From Saprospiraceae bacterium (GTDB taxonomy: Bacteria; Bacteroidota; Bacteroidia; Chitinophagales; Saprospiraceae): DNA of 64,000 bases. The translations under genes were made by a program, and so were the position numbers. Positions 1 through 8,166 of this stretch are shown here, piece by piece; position 1 is the first letter of the stretch, and the number at the start of each line of letters is the position of its first letter. The notes beneath the pieces were generated by a model, which was not told the origin of the DNA, searched no databases, and was given only the letters and a program-made list of their open reading frames with translations. Location of the stretch: assembly GCA_022841745.1 (NCBI GenBank), contig JALHQW010000008.1, positions 117,911 through 181,910 of the forward strand, in the 5' to 3' direction.

Positions 1-2
1 AG

Positions 3-545
3 GAAAAACTGGTCGTCCATACTTCCGGAGCAACGCCCAGTAAGGTGTTCGAATCGGCACCAACCCTTGAAAGAACGGGCATTTGCTATCCGCTTCAAAC
101 CTTTACAAAGGGCAAGCCAATTGACTTTTCGGAGGTGCCCATTTGCGTGGACGCTGCCCAACCCGCCGACTTGGAGGTGCTTGAGTCACTTGCAAAAAAA
201 ATCAGCCAACATGTTTACCATGTAAATGACGCCCAACGGGCGTGGCTGCACGTTGCAGCGGTTTTTGTCAACAATTTCACCAACCACTTATTTGAAATAG
301 GGCACAGTATTCTGAAAAAACAGCAGCTACCATTTGAAATGTTGCTGCCGCTCATTCAGGAAACCGTGGCCAAATTGGACAGCGGTTCGCCAAAGGCCAT
401 GCAAACCGGCCCAGCAGTTCGGCAAGATTGGACGACCACCGAGCGCCATCTTACCATGCTCAATGGCAGGGGCGACCTGCAAGAGATTTACCGGATTTTG
501 ACCAAACACATCAAAAGAACCCATGCGGATAATTGGAAACATTGA
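3..545 (+). CDS. DUF2520 / Rossmann-like oxidoreductase family protein, C-terminal part
   Basis: The reading frame is open to the left edge, so the N-terminal NAD(P)-binding half lies outside the window; the GTG at 45 is internal. The first visible residues include VVHTSGA, the typical junction between the Rossmann fold and the helical DUF2520 domain in this family, followed by the conserved YPLQTF segment. The rest is an all-helical C-terminal domain with an AQRAWLHVAAVFVNNF stretch usual for the family. These proteins resemble F420-dependent NADP oxidoreductases and ketopantoate reductases, but their substrate is unknown. The end overlaps the next gene by 23 bases if that gene starts at 523. 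Confidence 0.85.
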   Translation, partial: EKLVVHTSGATPSKVFESAPTLERTGICYPLQTFTKGKPIDFSEVPICVDAAQPADLEVLESLAKKISQHVYHVNDAQRAWLHVAAVFVNNFTNHLFEIGHSILKKQQLPFEMLLPLIQETVAKLDSGSPKAMQTGPAVRQDWTTTERHLTMLNGRGDLQEIYRILTKHIKRTHADNWKH

Positions 546-555
546 CCATCCCGTC

Positions 556-801
556 ATGAAAATCACGGTTTTCAAAATGGACAACAAGCTGTCCGTTAAA
601 TTTGAGACGGGGCTTTATGAGCAGACCTTCAAATTTCGAGAAAGCAACGAACTGACCGACTTTAATGCGATTCAACGGCTGGTGGATGAGCACTTCATGC
701 AGCAGGTGCTGGAGAATTTTGCGAAGCTGCACCAAATCAAAAATGCAGCACTGGGCAGGTTTATAAAGGAGGAAGATGAGGAGTTTGAGGAGATTGTTTA
801 G
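556..801 (+). CDS. small conserved-type hypothetical protein
   Basis: An 81-residue acidic protein with no recognised domain, ending in a run of Glu and Asp. An upstream ATG at 523 would add 11 residues and overlap the DUF2520 gene; the ATG at 556 (MKITVFKMDN) is preferred because it leaves a short 10-base gap after the previous stop. Same strand and close spacing imply co-transcription with the DUF2520 gene. The sequence reads as genuinely coding (beta-rich start, helical end, no low complexity before the acidic tail). No function can be given. Confidence 0.6.
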   Translation: MKITVFKMDNKLSVKFETGLYEQTFKFRESNELTDFNAIQRLVDEHFMQQVLENFAKLHQIKNAALGRFIKEEDEEFEEIV

Positions 802-935
802 TTCGACAGTTCGACAGTGGGCAGTTGGCAGTCAGTTCGCCAGTTGTTTAGTCAGTGCCAATTAACTTGGGAAGCGACTAAAAAACTAATAGACTGCAAA
901 CTGACTGCCAACTGCCCACTGTCGAACTGTCGAAC
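801..935. repeat. 37-bp perfect inverted repeat built from 7-8-base tandem units
   Basis: Bases 801-837 and 899-935 are exact reverse complements, separated by 61 bases. Each arm is itself made of near-repeats (GTTCGACA twice, then GTGGGCA, GTTGGCA, GTCA). It fills the space between two convergent genes: the left arm touches the stop codon of the small hypothetical gene and the right arm touches the stop codon of the thioredoxin-fold gene. It could form a long hairpin in RNA from either side and so might act as a terminator, but it has no T-tract of the usual kind. Confidence 0.9.
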
Positions 936-1493
936 TCAATTGGCGTTGCTAAACTGCTCCCATGTCGTCTTCTCAAAATGGTCTTCGGCAACGAATTTGA
1001 GTTCTTTTTGAAGCATTGGAACGTCCTTGTAGCCCGGAGAAATCAGGATGCGTTCGTAGTTTGGCTGAAGGTAAACGTAGCTTGGATAGCCAAGCCTGCC
1101 GCCGAGCAGCTCAAAGGCCAACATGTGGACACCGCCACGGCCACCTGGTTTGTAGGAGAAAGTAGTGCCTTGGAAAATCACATCTTCCTTCTGCTCTGCG
1201 TTGAACTTTACTGCGTAGAAATTTTTGTTGATATAATCAGCCAAGTTTGGGTCGGCAAAGGTGGACTTGTCCATTTTCTTGCACCAGCCGCACCAGTCGG
1301 TGTAGAAGTCAATGAAGATTTTCTTGGGCGCCGTTTCGTTGGCTTTGATGGCCTCGTCCCAGGTCATCCAATTGATGGCACCCTCCACAGCTTCGGTTTT
1401 CCTCGGTGTAGCAGCCGTCTTTGAGTGTGGCATGAAGGAATAAACAAGCCCAAGGGCAACGACAGCAAGGGCAACAAACAGAACTTTTTTCAT
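936..1493 (-). CDS. thioredoxin-fold protein, exported
   Basis: A 185-residue protein with an N-terminal hydrophobic export or anchor segment (about residues 4-20) followed by a thioredoxin-like domain. The redox motif WCGWCKK lies around residues 67-73 and is preceded by IFIDFYTDWC, the usual active-site strand. A conserved cis-proline region is seen near GYPSYVYLQP. It matches the thioredoxin_7/DUF255-like group that acts in the periplasm in disulfide reduction or oxidation; the partner is not evident. Start: ATG at 1493 directly before the signal segment. A TACTTTCG box at 1683-1676 on this strand may be its -7 promoter element, giving a leader of about 170 bases. Confidence 0.88.
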   Translation of the reverse strand: MKKVLFVALAVVALGLVYSFMPHSKTAATPRKTEAVEGAINWMTWDEAIKANETAPKKIFIDFYTDWCGWCKKMDKSTFADPNLADYINKNFYAVKFNAEQKEDVIFQGTTFSYKPGGRGGVHMLAFELLGGRLGYPSYVYLQPNYERILISPGYKDVPMLQKELKFVAEDHFEKTTWEQFSNAN

Positions 1494-1802
1494 TAAAGAT
1501 GATTTTAAGTAACTACTTTAGGATTGGGTAGGAGAAAAGAAAAAGAAAGATTTTTTTACGCTCCTACCCTATTTCAAGGTGTTTTTTATAAAATTAAGAA
1601 TCCCCCAAAAAACACATTTAAAAAGTGGTTACGGTTTTAGATTGTTCAAAGTTGAAACAGGATGCTAACCTGCAACGAAAGTACCAATTTCATCAAAACA
1701 CCGCTTTTACCCCCAATTGTTTAATAAACTTTAACGTGCAGTCAGTTTAGACCTTCAAAATTATGAAACTGAAAGGTTTTGCCGATGCAGTAATTTGTTC
1801 CG
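1494..1802. other. divergent intergenic region
   Basis: No gene is seen in these 309 bases, which separate the leftward thioredoxin-fold gene from the rightward ubiX. The region is AT-rich and holds two promoter-like boxes: TACTTTCG on the minus strand (1683-1676) and TAATTTGT on the plus strand (1791-1798). No stable hairpin or repeat unit was noticed. Confidence 0.5.
1791..1798 (+). promoter_or_regulatory. putative -7 box of ubiX, near-leaderless
   Basis: TAATTTGT resembles the Bacteroidota -7 consensus TAnnTTTG (one base short in the spacer). The ubiX ATG begins only five bases after it, where transcription itself would be expected to start. If real, the mRNA would have almost no leader. 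No good -33 TTTG was found at the usual distance. Confidence 0.35.
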
Positions 1803-2381
1803 ATGCGCAAAATAGTGGTAGCGGTAGCAGGCTCGAGTGGTAGTATCTACGCCAAGGTACTTTTTGACCGATTGATGCAAATTAAGGCACAATGGGCTGC
1901 CGTCGGTGTGGTAATGAGCAAGAACGCAAAGCTCAACTGGCAGCTCGAACTTGGGAATGACAACTACCAGCATTATCCCTTCGATTTTTACGAAAAGGAT
2001 AACTTCGCAGCCCCATTCGCCAGCGGCTCGGCCAAGTACGACACCATGGTCGTATGCCCCTGCTCAATGGGAACCTTGGGACGCATAGCCGCCGGCATTT
2101 CCGACGACCTGCTGACCCGGGCTGCCGACGTGGTGCTGAAAGAGCGTCGCCGCCTGATTTTGGTACCAAGGGAAACGCCGTTCAGCCTCATCCACTTGCG
2201 CAACATGACCACGGTGACGGAGGCGGGTGGAATCATATGCCCGGCCATCCCGTCGTTTTACGGCGGTGCCAAGGACCTGGAAGCGCTGGCTGCCACGGTG
2301 GTGGACAGGGTGCTGGACTTGGCAGGGGTTGAGTTGGAGACGTACCGGTGGGGTACCTCCCCCCCAGCCCCTCTCCTGTGA
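1803..2381 (+). CDS. ubiX: UbiX-like flavin prenyltransferase
   Basis: A 192-residue flavoprotein of the UbiX/Pad1 family, which attaches a dimethylallyl group to FMN to make prenyl-FMN for UbiD-type decarboxylases. Seen: the N-terminal flavin loop AVAGSSGSIYAK, the VVCPCSMGTLGRIAAGISDDLLTRAADV block, and the LVPRETPFSLIHLRNM block, all typical and in the right order. No ubiD gene is adjacent. The last few residues (SPPAPLL) and the stop codon are read from a palindromic repeat at 2368-2390, so the native C-terminus has been replaced or extended by that repeat. The catalytic core appears whole. Confidence 0.92.
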   Translation: MRKIVVAVAGSSGSIYAKVLFDRLMQIKAQWAAVGVVMSKNAKLNWQLELGNDNYQHYPFDFYEKDNFAAPFASGSAKYDTMVVCPCSMGTLGRIAAGISDDLLTRAADVVLKERRRLILVPRETPFSLIHLRNMTTVTEAGGIICPAIPSFYGGAKDLEALAATVVDRVLDLAGVELETYRWGTSPPAPLL

Positions 2382-2390
2382 GGAGAGGGG
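2368..2390. repeat. short palindrome containing the ubiX stop codon
   Basis: CCCCTCTCCT and its reverse complement flank a three-base loop (2378-2380). The ubiX TGA stop lies across the loop. The CCCTCTCCT/AGGAGAGGG core is shared with the larger palindrome 37 bases downstream. Confidence 0.85.
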
Positions 2391-2426
2391 AGATGTGAGT
2401 GTCACGGACTATAAAAATTGAAATCT

Positions 2427-2467
2427 ACCCCCTGCCCCCTCTCCTCGTAGGAGAGGGGGCAGGGGGT
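2427..2467. repeat. 19-bp-arm perfect palindrome, three-base loop
   Basis: Arms 2427-2445 and 2449-2467 are exact reverse complements around the loop CGT. The sequence is a C-run arm and a G-run arm containing the CCCTCTCCT core also found at 2368-2390. It sits just before the pseudouridine synthase ATG (2481), where a hairpin in the mRNA would lie in the ribosome-binding region. Confidence 0.9.
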
Positions 2468-2480
2468 GAGGTTTAACGCG

Positions 2481-3209
2481 ATGAAAAATCAAATCGAAAT
2501 AGTCTTCGAAGACGACGACCTCGTCATCGTGAACAAGCCCGCTGGCCTGCTCACCATCCCCGACCGTTTTTCGGCGGACAAGCCGAACCTTTACAACATG
2601 CTTGGACATGAGTTTGGCAGAATCTTCACTGTCCACCGCCTCGACCGGGAGACGAGCGGCATCCTGCTGTTCACCAAAACCGAGGAGGCACACAAGGAGA
2701 TGTCCCGACAGTTCATGGACAGAACGGTGGAGAAAATCTATTTCGCCCTCGTGGACGGCGTGATGCACCAGACCGAAGGCACCATTGACAAGCCCCTCGG
2801 CCCGCACCCGACGCACCCAGAAAAAATGGCTGTGGTGCATGGCGGCAAACCCTCCAAGACGAACTACAAAGTCACTGAGACCTTCAAGAATTACAGTTTC
2901 ATCGAGTGCAGCATAGAAACAGGGCGAACGCACCAAATCCGGGTTCACCTCCATGCCATCGGCTACCCACTCGCAGTTGATGCACTTTATGGAAGGCAGA
3001 ACGCTTTTTTCCTTTCAAAAATCAAGTTGCGCAAGTTCAAATTGAGCAAAGAACAGGAGGAGGAACTGCCCATCATGTCCCGCACGACACTGCACGCTGG
3101 CAAGCTGGTGTTCAAGCATCCAACTACAGGCGAGCAGATGACCATTCAGGCGGACTTGCCAAAGGATTTTGCGGCAGTGGTGAATCAGTTGAGGAAATGG
3201 GGAAAATAG
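2481..3209 (+). CDS. RluA-family RNA pseudouridine synthase
   Basis: A 242-residue enzyme of the RluA/RluD family, converting uridine to pseudouridine in rRNA or tRNA. Seen: VNKPAGLLTIP near the start, the catalytic HRLDRETSG motif (the Asp is the nucleophile), and the GRTHQIRVHLHAIGYPLAVDALYG block. There is no N-terminal S4 domain, which fits the short RluA-type members. ATG 2481 (MKNQIEIV) is chosen over the GTG at 2466, which lies inside the palindromic repeat. The target site cannot be deduced. A heptamer inverted repeat follows the stop codon. Confidence 0.92.
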   Translation: MKNQIEIVFEDDDLVIVNKPAGLLTIPDRFSADKPNLYNMLGHEFGRIFTVHRLDRETSGILLFTKTEEAHKEMSRQFMDRTVEKIYFALVDGVMHQTEGTIDKPLGPHPTHPEKMAVVHGGKPSKTNYKVTETFKNYSFIECSIETGRTHQIRVHLHAIGYPLAVDALYGRQNAFFLSKIKLRKFKLSKEQEEELPIMSRTTLHAGKLVFKHPTTGEQMTIQADLPKDFAAVVNQLRKWGK

Positions 3210-3270
3210 TGATTGGTGATTGGTGATTGGTGACTTGGGCATCTAATCACCAATCACCAATCGCCAATCA
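3210..3270. repeat. inverted repeat of heptamer GTGATTG
   Basis: Arm 3210-3233 consists of three and a half copies of GTGATTG; arm 3247-3270 is its reverse complement with one mismatch; 13 bases separate them. It fills the short gap between the pseudouridine synthase gene and copA and has the same architecture as the repeats at 801-935, 12047-12157 and 31112-31179, though the unit sequence differs. Confidence 0.9.
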
Positions 3271-3277
3271 CCAAAAC

Positions 3278-5362
3278 ATGGTACAACTCAAAGTCGAAGG
3301 CATGGATTGCGCCTCGTGCGCCTCCAATATCACCAAGTTCTTAGAGAAAAAAGGCTTGCAGCAAGTCAATGTTAACTTCTCAAGTGGCGATGTGGCCTTT
3401 GAGCAGCCTATTGACGCTGTGCCACTAGAACTTGTTGTAGCGGGCATCAACAGGCTCGGCTACCATGTGGTGCAGGACAACCAAATACCCTTCTGGACGC
3501 TCGACCGCAAGCTAATTTTTTGCGCCATTTTTACTGTTCCGCTGCTCGGCTCGCACTTGCTCATGATGGCAGGCATCCATGTTTTGGAAAACGGATGGGC
3601 GCAGTTCGCCCTGGCGTTGCCCGTTTACATCGTTGGCTTTTTGCACTTTGGAAAAACAAGCCTTGGGGCACTGCGGAACCGCTCCACGCACATGGACATC
3701 CTTATCTTCATCGGCTCCACGGCGGCCTTTGTTTACAGCACCATCGGGCTATTGAAAAACGACCCCAACCTCTATTTCTTCGAAACCAGCGCCACCATCA
3801 TCACGCTTGTTTTGCTCGGCAATTGGTTTGAAAAACGGGCCGTGAAACAGACCACCTCGGCCATTGAAGACATGACAAAGCTCCAAGTAGAATTTGCGAA
3901 GAAGATAATGCCCAGCGGCACGGTCGTCACCATTGAAGCGAGCGAGGTGCTGCCCGGCGACTGGCTCCAAGTAAACGAGGGCGACAAAATCCCCGTGGAC
4001 GGCACAGTACTTAAAGGCTCGGCGGAGGTGGACGAGTCCATGCTGACCGGAGAGAGCCTGCCCGTGAGCCGCCTCCCCGACGACCGTGTGCTCGGCGGCA
4101 GCCTTGTGAGCAGTGGCAGCCTGACCATCGCTGCCACGGCCACCACCCTAGATACGACCCTCAGCCAGATGATAGAGTTGGTGAAATCGGCCCAAATCAA
4201 CAAGCCAGACATCCAACGATTGGCCGACCGAATCAGCGGCTATTTCGTACCTATCGTGCTGGCTATCAGCATTTTAACCTTCTTTGTGTCGGTGTTTTTC
4301 TTTAGCATCGCTCCGCAACAAGCCATGCTGAACGCCATTGCCGTACTGGTAATCTCCTGCCCGTGCGCCATGGGCTTGGCCACACCCACCGCCGTGATGG
4401 TGGGCGTAGGGCGGCTGGCCAAAAACGGGATTTTGGTTAAAGGCGCCCAGACCATAGAGGTGTTCGCTGGCATCAAAAACTTCGTTTTCGATAAGACGGG
4501 AACGCTGACGAATGGTGATTTTAAAATCAAGCGAATCAATTATTTCGCTGAAAATCAAGCTGAAATTCGAGCGATGATGCAGAAAATGGAGCGACATTCC
4601 TCGCACCCCATCGCCCATTCATTGATGAAAGAATTGGCGAGCGAGCAAGGGTTGCCAAAGGTGACGGTCTCCAAAATCCAAGAAATAAAAGGCCAAGGCG
4701 TGACGGCCATGGACGCCGATGGCAACGAGCTACGGCTTGGTTCCCGCCGCTTTGTAGCTCCAGATGACACCTCGAACGACTCGCTTTTTTTTGCAAAAAA
4801 GGGAGCGTTGATTGCCAGCGTAGAAATTGAAGATGAAATAAAGCCCGAAGCTGGCCCATTGATGGATTTTCTCAGAATAAATGGCTGCAGAACTATCCTT
4901 CTCAGCGGTGACAGATTCGCAAAAGTTTCCCAGGTCGCCATTGACCTGGGAATGGATGATTACCATGCTGAAAAACTGCCATCCGATAAACTTGAAATAA
5001 TTAAACGACTCAGCGCCGAAGCCCCTACCGCCATGATTGGCGACGGGATCAACGACGCCCCGGCATTGGCACAAGCCACCATAGGCGTCAGCCTCAGCAA
5101 TGCCTCGCAGGTGGCCATGCAGAGTGCCCAAATCATCTTGCTGAACGGCAACCTCGACCGATTGGCCAAGGCGCTCGCCATCTCCACCGCCACGCTCCAG
5201 ACCATCAAGCAAAACCTATTCTGGGCCTTTGCCTACAACGTTGTGGCCATTCCCGTGGCGGCAATGGGCTTCCTGAACCCGACTTGGGGAGCGTTGTTCA
5301 TGGCGTTTTCGGATGTGGTGGTGATAGGTAATTCAATTAGGTTGAAAAGCAGGAGGCTGTAG
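3278..5362 (+). CDS. copA: copper-exporting P-type ATPase
   Basis: A 694-residue P1B-type heavy-metal ATPase in the inner membrane. In order: one heavy-metal-associated domain with GMDCASC at residues 8-14, membrane segments, the actuator loop with TGES near residue 254, the CPC metal-site motif near 360, the phosphorylation motif DKTGTLT near 404, and GDGINDAP near 587, then a final pair of membrane helices. CPC together with an N-terminal CxxC points to Cu(I)/Ag(I) export. The start at 3278 gives MVQLKVEGMDCASC; an upstream GTG at 3227 would read through the heptamer repeat. No copper chaperone or regulator is adjacent. Its stop codon abuts the stop of the convergent YbbR gene. Confidence 0.95.
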   Translation: MVQLKVEGMDCASCASNITKFLEKKGLQQVNVNFSSGDVAFEQPIDAVPLELVVAGINRLGYHVVQDNQIPFWTLDRKLIFCAIFTVPLLGSHLLMMAGIHVLENGWAQFALALPVYIVGFLHFGKTSLGALRNRSTHMDILIFIGSTAAFVYSTIGLLKNDPNLYFFETSATIITLVLLGNWFEKRAVKQTTSAIEDMTKLQVEFAKKIMPSGTVVTIEASEVLPGDWLQVNEGDKIPVDGTVLKGSAEVDESMLTGESLPVSRLPDDRVLGGSLVSSGSLTIAATATTLDTTLSQMIELVKSAQINKPDIQRLADRISGYFVPIVLAISILTFFVSVFFFSIAPQQAMLNAIAVLVISCPCAMGLATPTAVMVGVGRLAKNGILVKGAQTIEVFAGIKNFVFDKTGTLTNGDFKIKRINYFAENQAEIRAMMQKMERHSSHPIAHSLMKELASEQGLPKVTVSKIQEIKGQGVTAMDADGNELRLGSRRFVAPDDTSNDSLFFAKKGALIASVEIEDEIKPEAGPLMDFLRINGCRTILLSGDRFAKVSQVAIDLGMDDYHAEKLPSDKLEIIKRLSAEAPTAMIGDGINDAPALAQATIGVSLSNASQVAMQSAQIILLNGNLDRLAKALAISTATLQTIKQNLFWAFAYNVVAIPVAAMGFLNPTWGALFMAFSDVVVIGNSIRLKSRRL

Positions 5363-6319
5363 TTACTGCACAATCAAATATTCCACCGCTTGTGGGCTGA
5401 ACCTTGCCGACTTCACCCAGCTTGGCTGACGGACAAGGGTAAGCGGAACAATTGGCGTTGGGTTCTCATTGTCCAGTACCGCCACCACCCTGAAATCGTT
5501 GGGCGTCAAATCGTTGAAACGGCTAAGGCCAACCACACATTCCAGCTCCACAGTGCCGGGTAATAACCGAACACTATCCCGTTCGTTCAGCACCATGACA
5601 GGTATCGTGAGCTTTTTCTCGGTATATTGCTCTACCGGCATGAACACCTCCGCTTTGTCCACGGATAATTGAAGGAGGTCAGGGTGAGGGTTGAGGAGGG
5701 TTAAAATGATGGAAAAATCCTTTTCAGGACATTCCATTTTAAGAGGAGCAGTTTTGACGGAATTCAATGAATTGAGCAATTGCGTAGCACCAAAGACCTC
5801 GACTGAATCGGGCCTTATCACGATATTGTCCCTAAAGAAATAACCGTTTTCATAGCTAATGGCCGTATCAAGTTCGATTGGCAGTTTTCTTGATTGAAGG
5901 GAATCAAGACGGATGGTTAAGTTGTCCTGCCCCAGTTCGAGCAGTTGGAGGTGAAGTTCATCTTCTATTTTCCTAGAAATATCGGAGCGGAAAATGACCT
6001 GACTGGAGGCCGCAGACAGGTTGAAAGACAAGCTTGGATTCTGTCTTAACAAGCTCATTTTCAACAGCTTCCATCCAGAGCCTGCGAATTTGAAGGGCAA
6101 GGAAGACATGGGTTGCTCGGCGAAGACCCGACCAGTTGGCAGTTGATAGTTCAGTCGAAGCGAGCCACGGGATTCATAGTTATTCGACATTTTTACAAAA
6201 AACCAAACGACTAACGATAGCGCCATGCAAAGCAGCATCACCCGGCGCTCGTGGTTCGCCGCTGACCCCAGTTTTTTGAAAAAACTGTTTACCCGATTTG
6301 TATTCTCTCCCTGCATCAT
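5363..6319 (-). CDS. YbbR-like domain protein
   Basis: A 318-residue protein with one membrane helix near the N-terminus (residues about 26-42, VMLLCMALSLVVWFFV) followed by extracytoplasmic beta-rich YbbR repeats; segments such as LPIELDTAISYENGYFF, VRPDSVEVFGA and LTIPVMV are typical. In Firmicutes, YbbR/CdaR proteins regulate the diadenylate cyclase CdaA; no cyclase gene is next door here. The ATG at 6319 is used because the TTG at 6322 is weaker; another ATG follows at 6316. A CT-rich octamer tract lies directly upstream and ends inside the neighbouring agmatinase gene, so the two are probably co-transcribed. Confidence 0.85.
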   Translation of the reverse strand: MMQGENTNRVNSFFKKLGSAANHERRVMLLCMALSLVVWFFVKMSNNYESRGSLRLNYQLPTGRVFAEQPMSSLPFKFAGSGWKLLKMSLLRQNPSLSFNLSAASSQVIFRSDISRKIEDELHLQLLELGQDNLTIRLDSLQSRKLPIELDTAISYENGYFFRDNIVIRPDSVEVFGATQLLNSLNSVKTAPLKMECPEKDFSIILTLLNPHPDLLQLSVDKAEVFMPVEQYTEKKLTIPVMVLNERDSVRLLPGTVELECVVGLSRFNDLTPNDFRVVAVLDNENPTPIVPLTLVRQPSWVKSARFSPQAVEYLIVQ

Positions 6320-6330
6320 CAATTTCTCAA

Positions 6331-6370
6331 TTTCTCACCCCTCTCACTCTCTCACTCTCTCACTCCCTCC
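6331..6370. repeat. tandem octamer tract CTCACTCT
   Basis: About three and a half copies of CTCACTCT plus degenerate units. The tract covers the stop codon and last codons (SWRE) of the agmatinase-type gene on the minus strand and reaches almost to the YbbR start, so it may provide the purine-rich (GAGAGTGAG) ribosome-binding region of YbbR. Confidence 0.8.
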
Positions 6371-7412
6371 AACTCGCCCCCATCAAATTGCAGAGCTTGT
6401 ACAACACCCTTGCCCCTACGTTGCCATCCCATTCGTTGTCCATGCCGCCCACCTCACACAGGTCGAAACCGATGATGCGGCGGCCCGATTTCACCACCGA
6501 TTTCAGTAGATAGATGGCCTCATTGAAGGTCAGTCCACCCGGCACGGGGGTGCCTGTATTGGGGCAAAGACCCGGCTCCAGGCCATCAATGTCGAAGCTG
6601 ATATAGACCTGTTGTGGCAGGTCGGCGATGATGCGCTTGCAGGTTTGCTGAAAGCTGCTGCCCTCAAACGCCGATTCCCTAATTTTTTGATCCGTCCAAA
6701 CCTGCACCCGACTGTTCGAGGCATGAACGATGTCCATTTCCGCTTCGCAAAAATCACGGATGCCAACCTGCACCAACCGTTCCACTTGCTTGATTTTCAG
6801 CACATTAAAGAAAATCGAGGCATGGGAATAAGTAAAGCCCTCGTAAGCATCTCGCAGGTCTTGGTGGGCATCAATCTGCAAGATACCAAAATTGCCGTGG
6901 TGCTCGGCCAATGCTTCCAGGTAGCCCAATGGTACACTATGCTCACCGCCAACGATGCCCACCCGCTTGCCTTTTTGAAGCAGCGATATTGTCTCTTGGT
7001 AAACCCATTTTTTCAAGTCAAGGCATGTAGCATTGATTTCATCCAAAATGGCCTTCATCTGCGGGTCTTTGGCAAGATTGCCACCTTCTTCCAAAAAATC
7101 AATATAATGCTCGGCAAGTGGGCGAAGTTCCTTGCTGCGGTTAAGCCAAATCAAGTCGAGGTGCCGCATGTAGATGCCCATTTTCCAGGCCTCTGGCACA
7201 TCGGGGTCGTAGAGGTCGAGTTGCGTGGAGGCTTCCAAGATGTTCTGCCCGGCAGTGGCCGTGCCATCGGCGTAGGAAACGGTCACATCCCAAGGAACAG
7301 GTACAAGCACGATGTCTGCGTCGTTTTCATCGAAAGGAAGGCCAATGAAATGGCCGTTTTTGAGTCCGACACCAGAGGGGTCGAAGGAGGAGATTTTTTC
7401 TTGTTTGGTCAT
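6360..7412 (-). CDS. agmatinase / arginase-family ureohydrolase
   Basis: A 350-residue member of the ureohydrolase superfamily, binuclear manganese enzymes that remove urea (or formamide) from guanidino compounds. Visible metal-ligand motifs are GGEHSVPLG (about residues 155-163), IDAHQDLRDAYEG (about 181-193) and SFDIDGLEP (about 265-273), in the correct order and spacing. The family contains agmatinase, arginase and formimidoylglutamase; Bacteroidota proteins of this size are usually annotated as agmatinase. Substrate is an inference. The last codons and stop lie inside a CT-rich octamer repeat, so the C-terminal tail may be shortened or altered. The YbbR gene follows about 40 bases downstream on the same strand. 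Confidence 0.88.
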   Translation of the reverse strand: MTKQEKISSFDPSGVGLKNGHFIGLPFDENDADIVLVPVPWDVTVSYADGTATAGQNILEASTQLDLYDPDVPEAWKMGIYMRHLDLIWLNRSKELRPLAEHYIDFLEEGGNLAKDPQMKAILDEINATCLDLKKWVYQETISLLQKGKRVGIVGGEHSVPLGYLEALAEHHGNFGILQIDAHQDLRDAYEGFTYSHASIFFNVLKIKQVERLVQVGIRDFCEAEMDIVHASNSRVQVWTDQKIRESAFEGSSFQQTCKRIIADLPQQVYISFDIDGLEPGLCPNTGTPVPGGLTFNEAIYLLKSVVKSGRRIIGFDLCEVGGMDNEWDGNVGARVLYKLCNLMGASWRE

Positions 7413-7423
7413 AAAAATTATTG

Positions 7424-7822
7424 TCAGTTCAATTTCTCTCTCAAAAATTCAATATTCTCTTGGTTTTGTGAGGAATACACGCCTTCGCTCTCATCTGCCC
7501 AAATCGCAAGACATAGCGCAACCTCAAATGATTTTTTGGCTTCGCTAGTGAGTCCAAGCCGCTTCTGAGCGAGCGCCTTCTCTTTGAAAATCTCCGATGA
7601 GGAGCTTGCCTGAACAGGTGTCTGAAACTGCCCAATCAATTTTTCAGCAACTTCCTTTGCGGTAAGTGAATCATCGTCCAATCCAAGCGCCAGCCCATTA
7701 AGGCTCTCGTTGACCTCTTGTATGATGGCCGAATCTTCGCCCGCCAATTTGAAGCGGAGCAACTTGGCCAGCAGTTGGGCGAGCCTGTTGATTTCTTTAA
7801 GCAACCAATCTTCTTTTGCCAT
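7424..7822 (-). CDS. helical hypothetical protein
   Basis: A 132-residue, largely helical protein starting MAKEDWLLKEINRLAQLLAK, with a helix-turn-helix-like hairpin near the end (KALAQKRLGLTSEAKKSFEVALCL) that looks like a single TPR-type pair. The start somewhat resembles DUF6483-type proteins, but this is a weak impression. It lies 11 bases upstream of the ureohydrolase gene on the same strand and is therefore probably the first gene of that operon. No function can be given. Confidence 0.7.
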   Translation of the reverse strand: MAKEDWLLKEINRLAQLLAKLLRFKLAGEDSAIIQEVNESLNGLALGLDDDSLTAKEVAEKLIGQFQTPVQASSSSEIFKEKALAQKRLGLTSEAKKSFEVALCLAIWADESEGVYSSQNQENIEFLREKLN

Positions 7823-8166
7823 GAGTGATGGAGATTATGGGTAGTAAGATAAAATTTCAATGATGACGGCACCTCAAAATGGCCTTCCACCGTCTTTGAA
7901 ATTGCGCAGGACGATCGGCCATATTGAAGCATCACCCTAGACCGTGCAATAACATTGAGGCTGAGTTACTACTTCTGGGCTCAAAGATAGGGAAGCACAT
8001 CCACCCTGTCCAAATCCAAAAAAGCATTGTGAAGATGGTCGAAATCGGTGTAATAAGGTAAAAGAAAGGCTCATTGCCCAAGCGACACAAGGTAATTTCT
8101 CGGCAAAATTTGGTTGCATTATTTGCAAATGGTCTATCTTGCAACACTAAAACAATCCAATTTGAT
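7823..8166. other. intergenic region, no gene seen
   Basis: 344 bases between a leftward hypothetical gene and the rightward Uma2 gene. Both short minus-strand reading frames at 7932-8147 look non-coding. A TATCTTGC sequence at 8135-8142, 24 bases before the Uma2 ATG, is a possible but imperfect -7 box, with a TTTG about 22 bases upstream of it at 8109-8112. No repeats or strong hairpins were noticed. Confidence 0.4.

Noticed and set aside
7932..8147. Small minus-strand frames upstream of the Uma2 gene
   Set aside because: Two overlapping frames of similar length in different phases, with no start signals and composition unlike protein.
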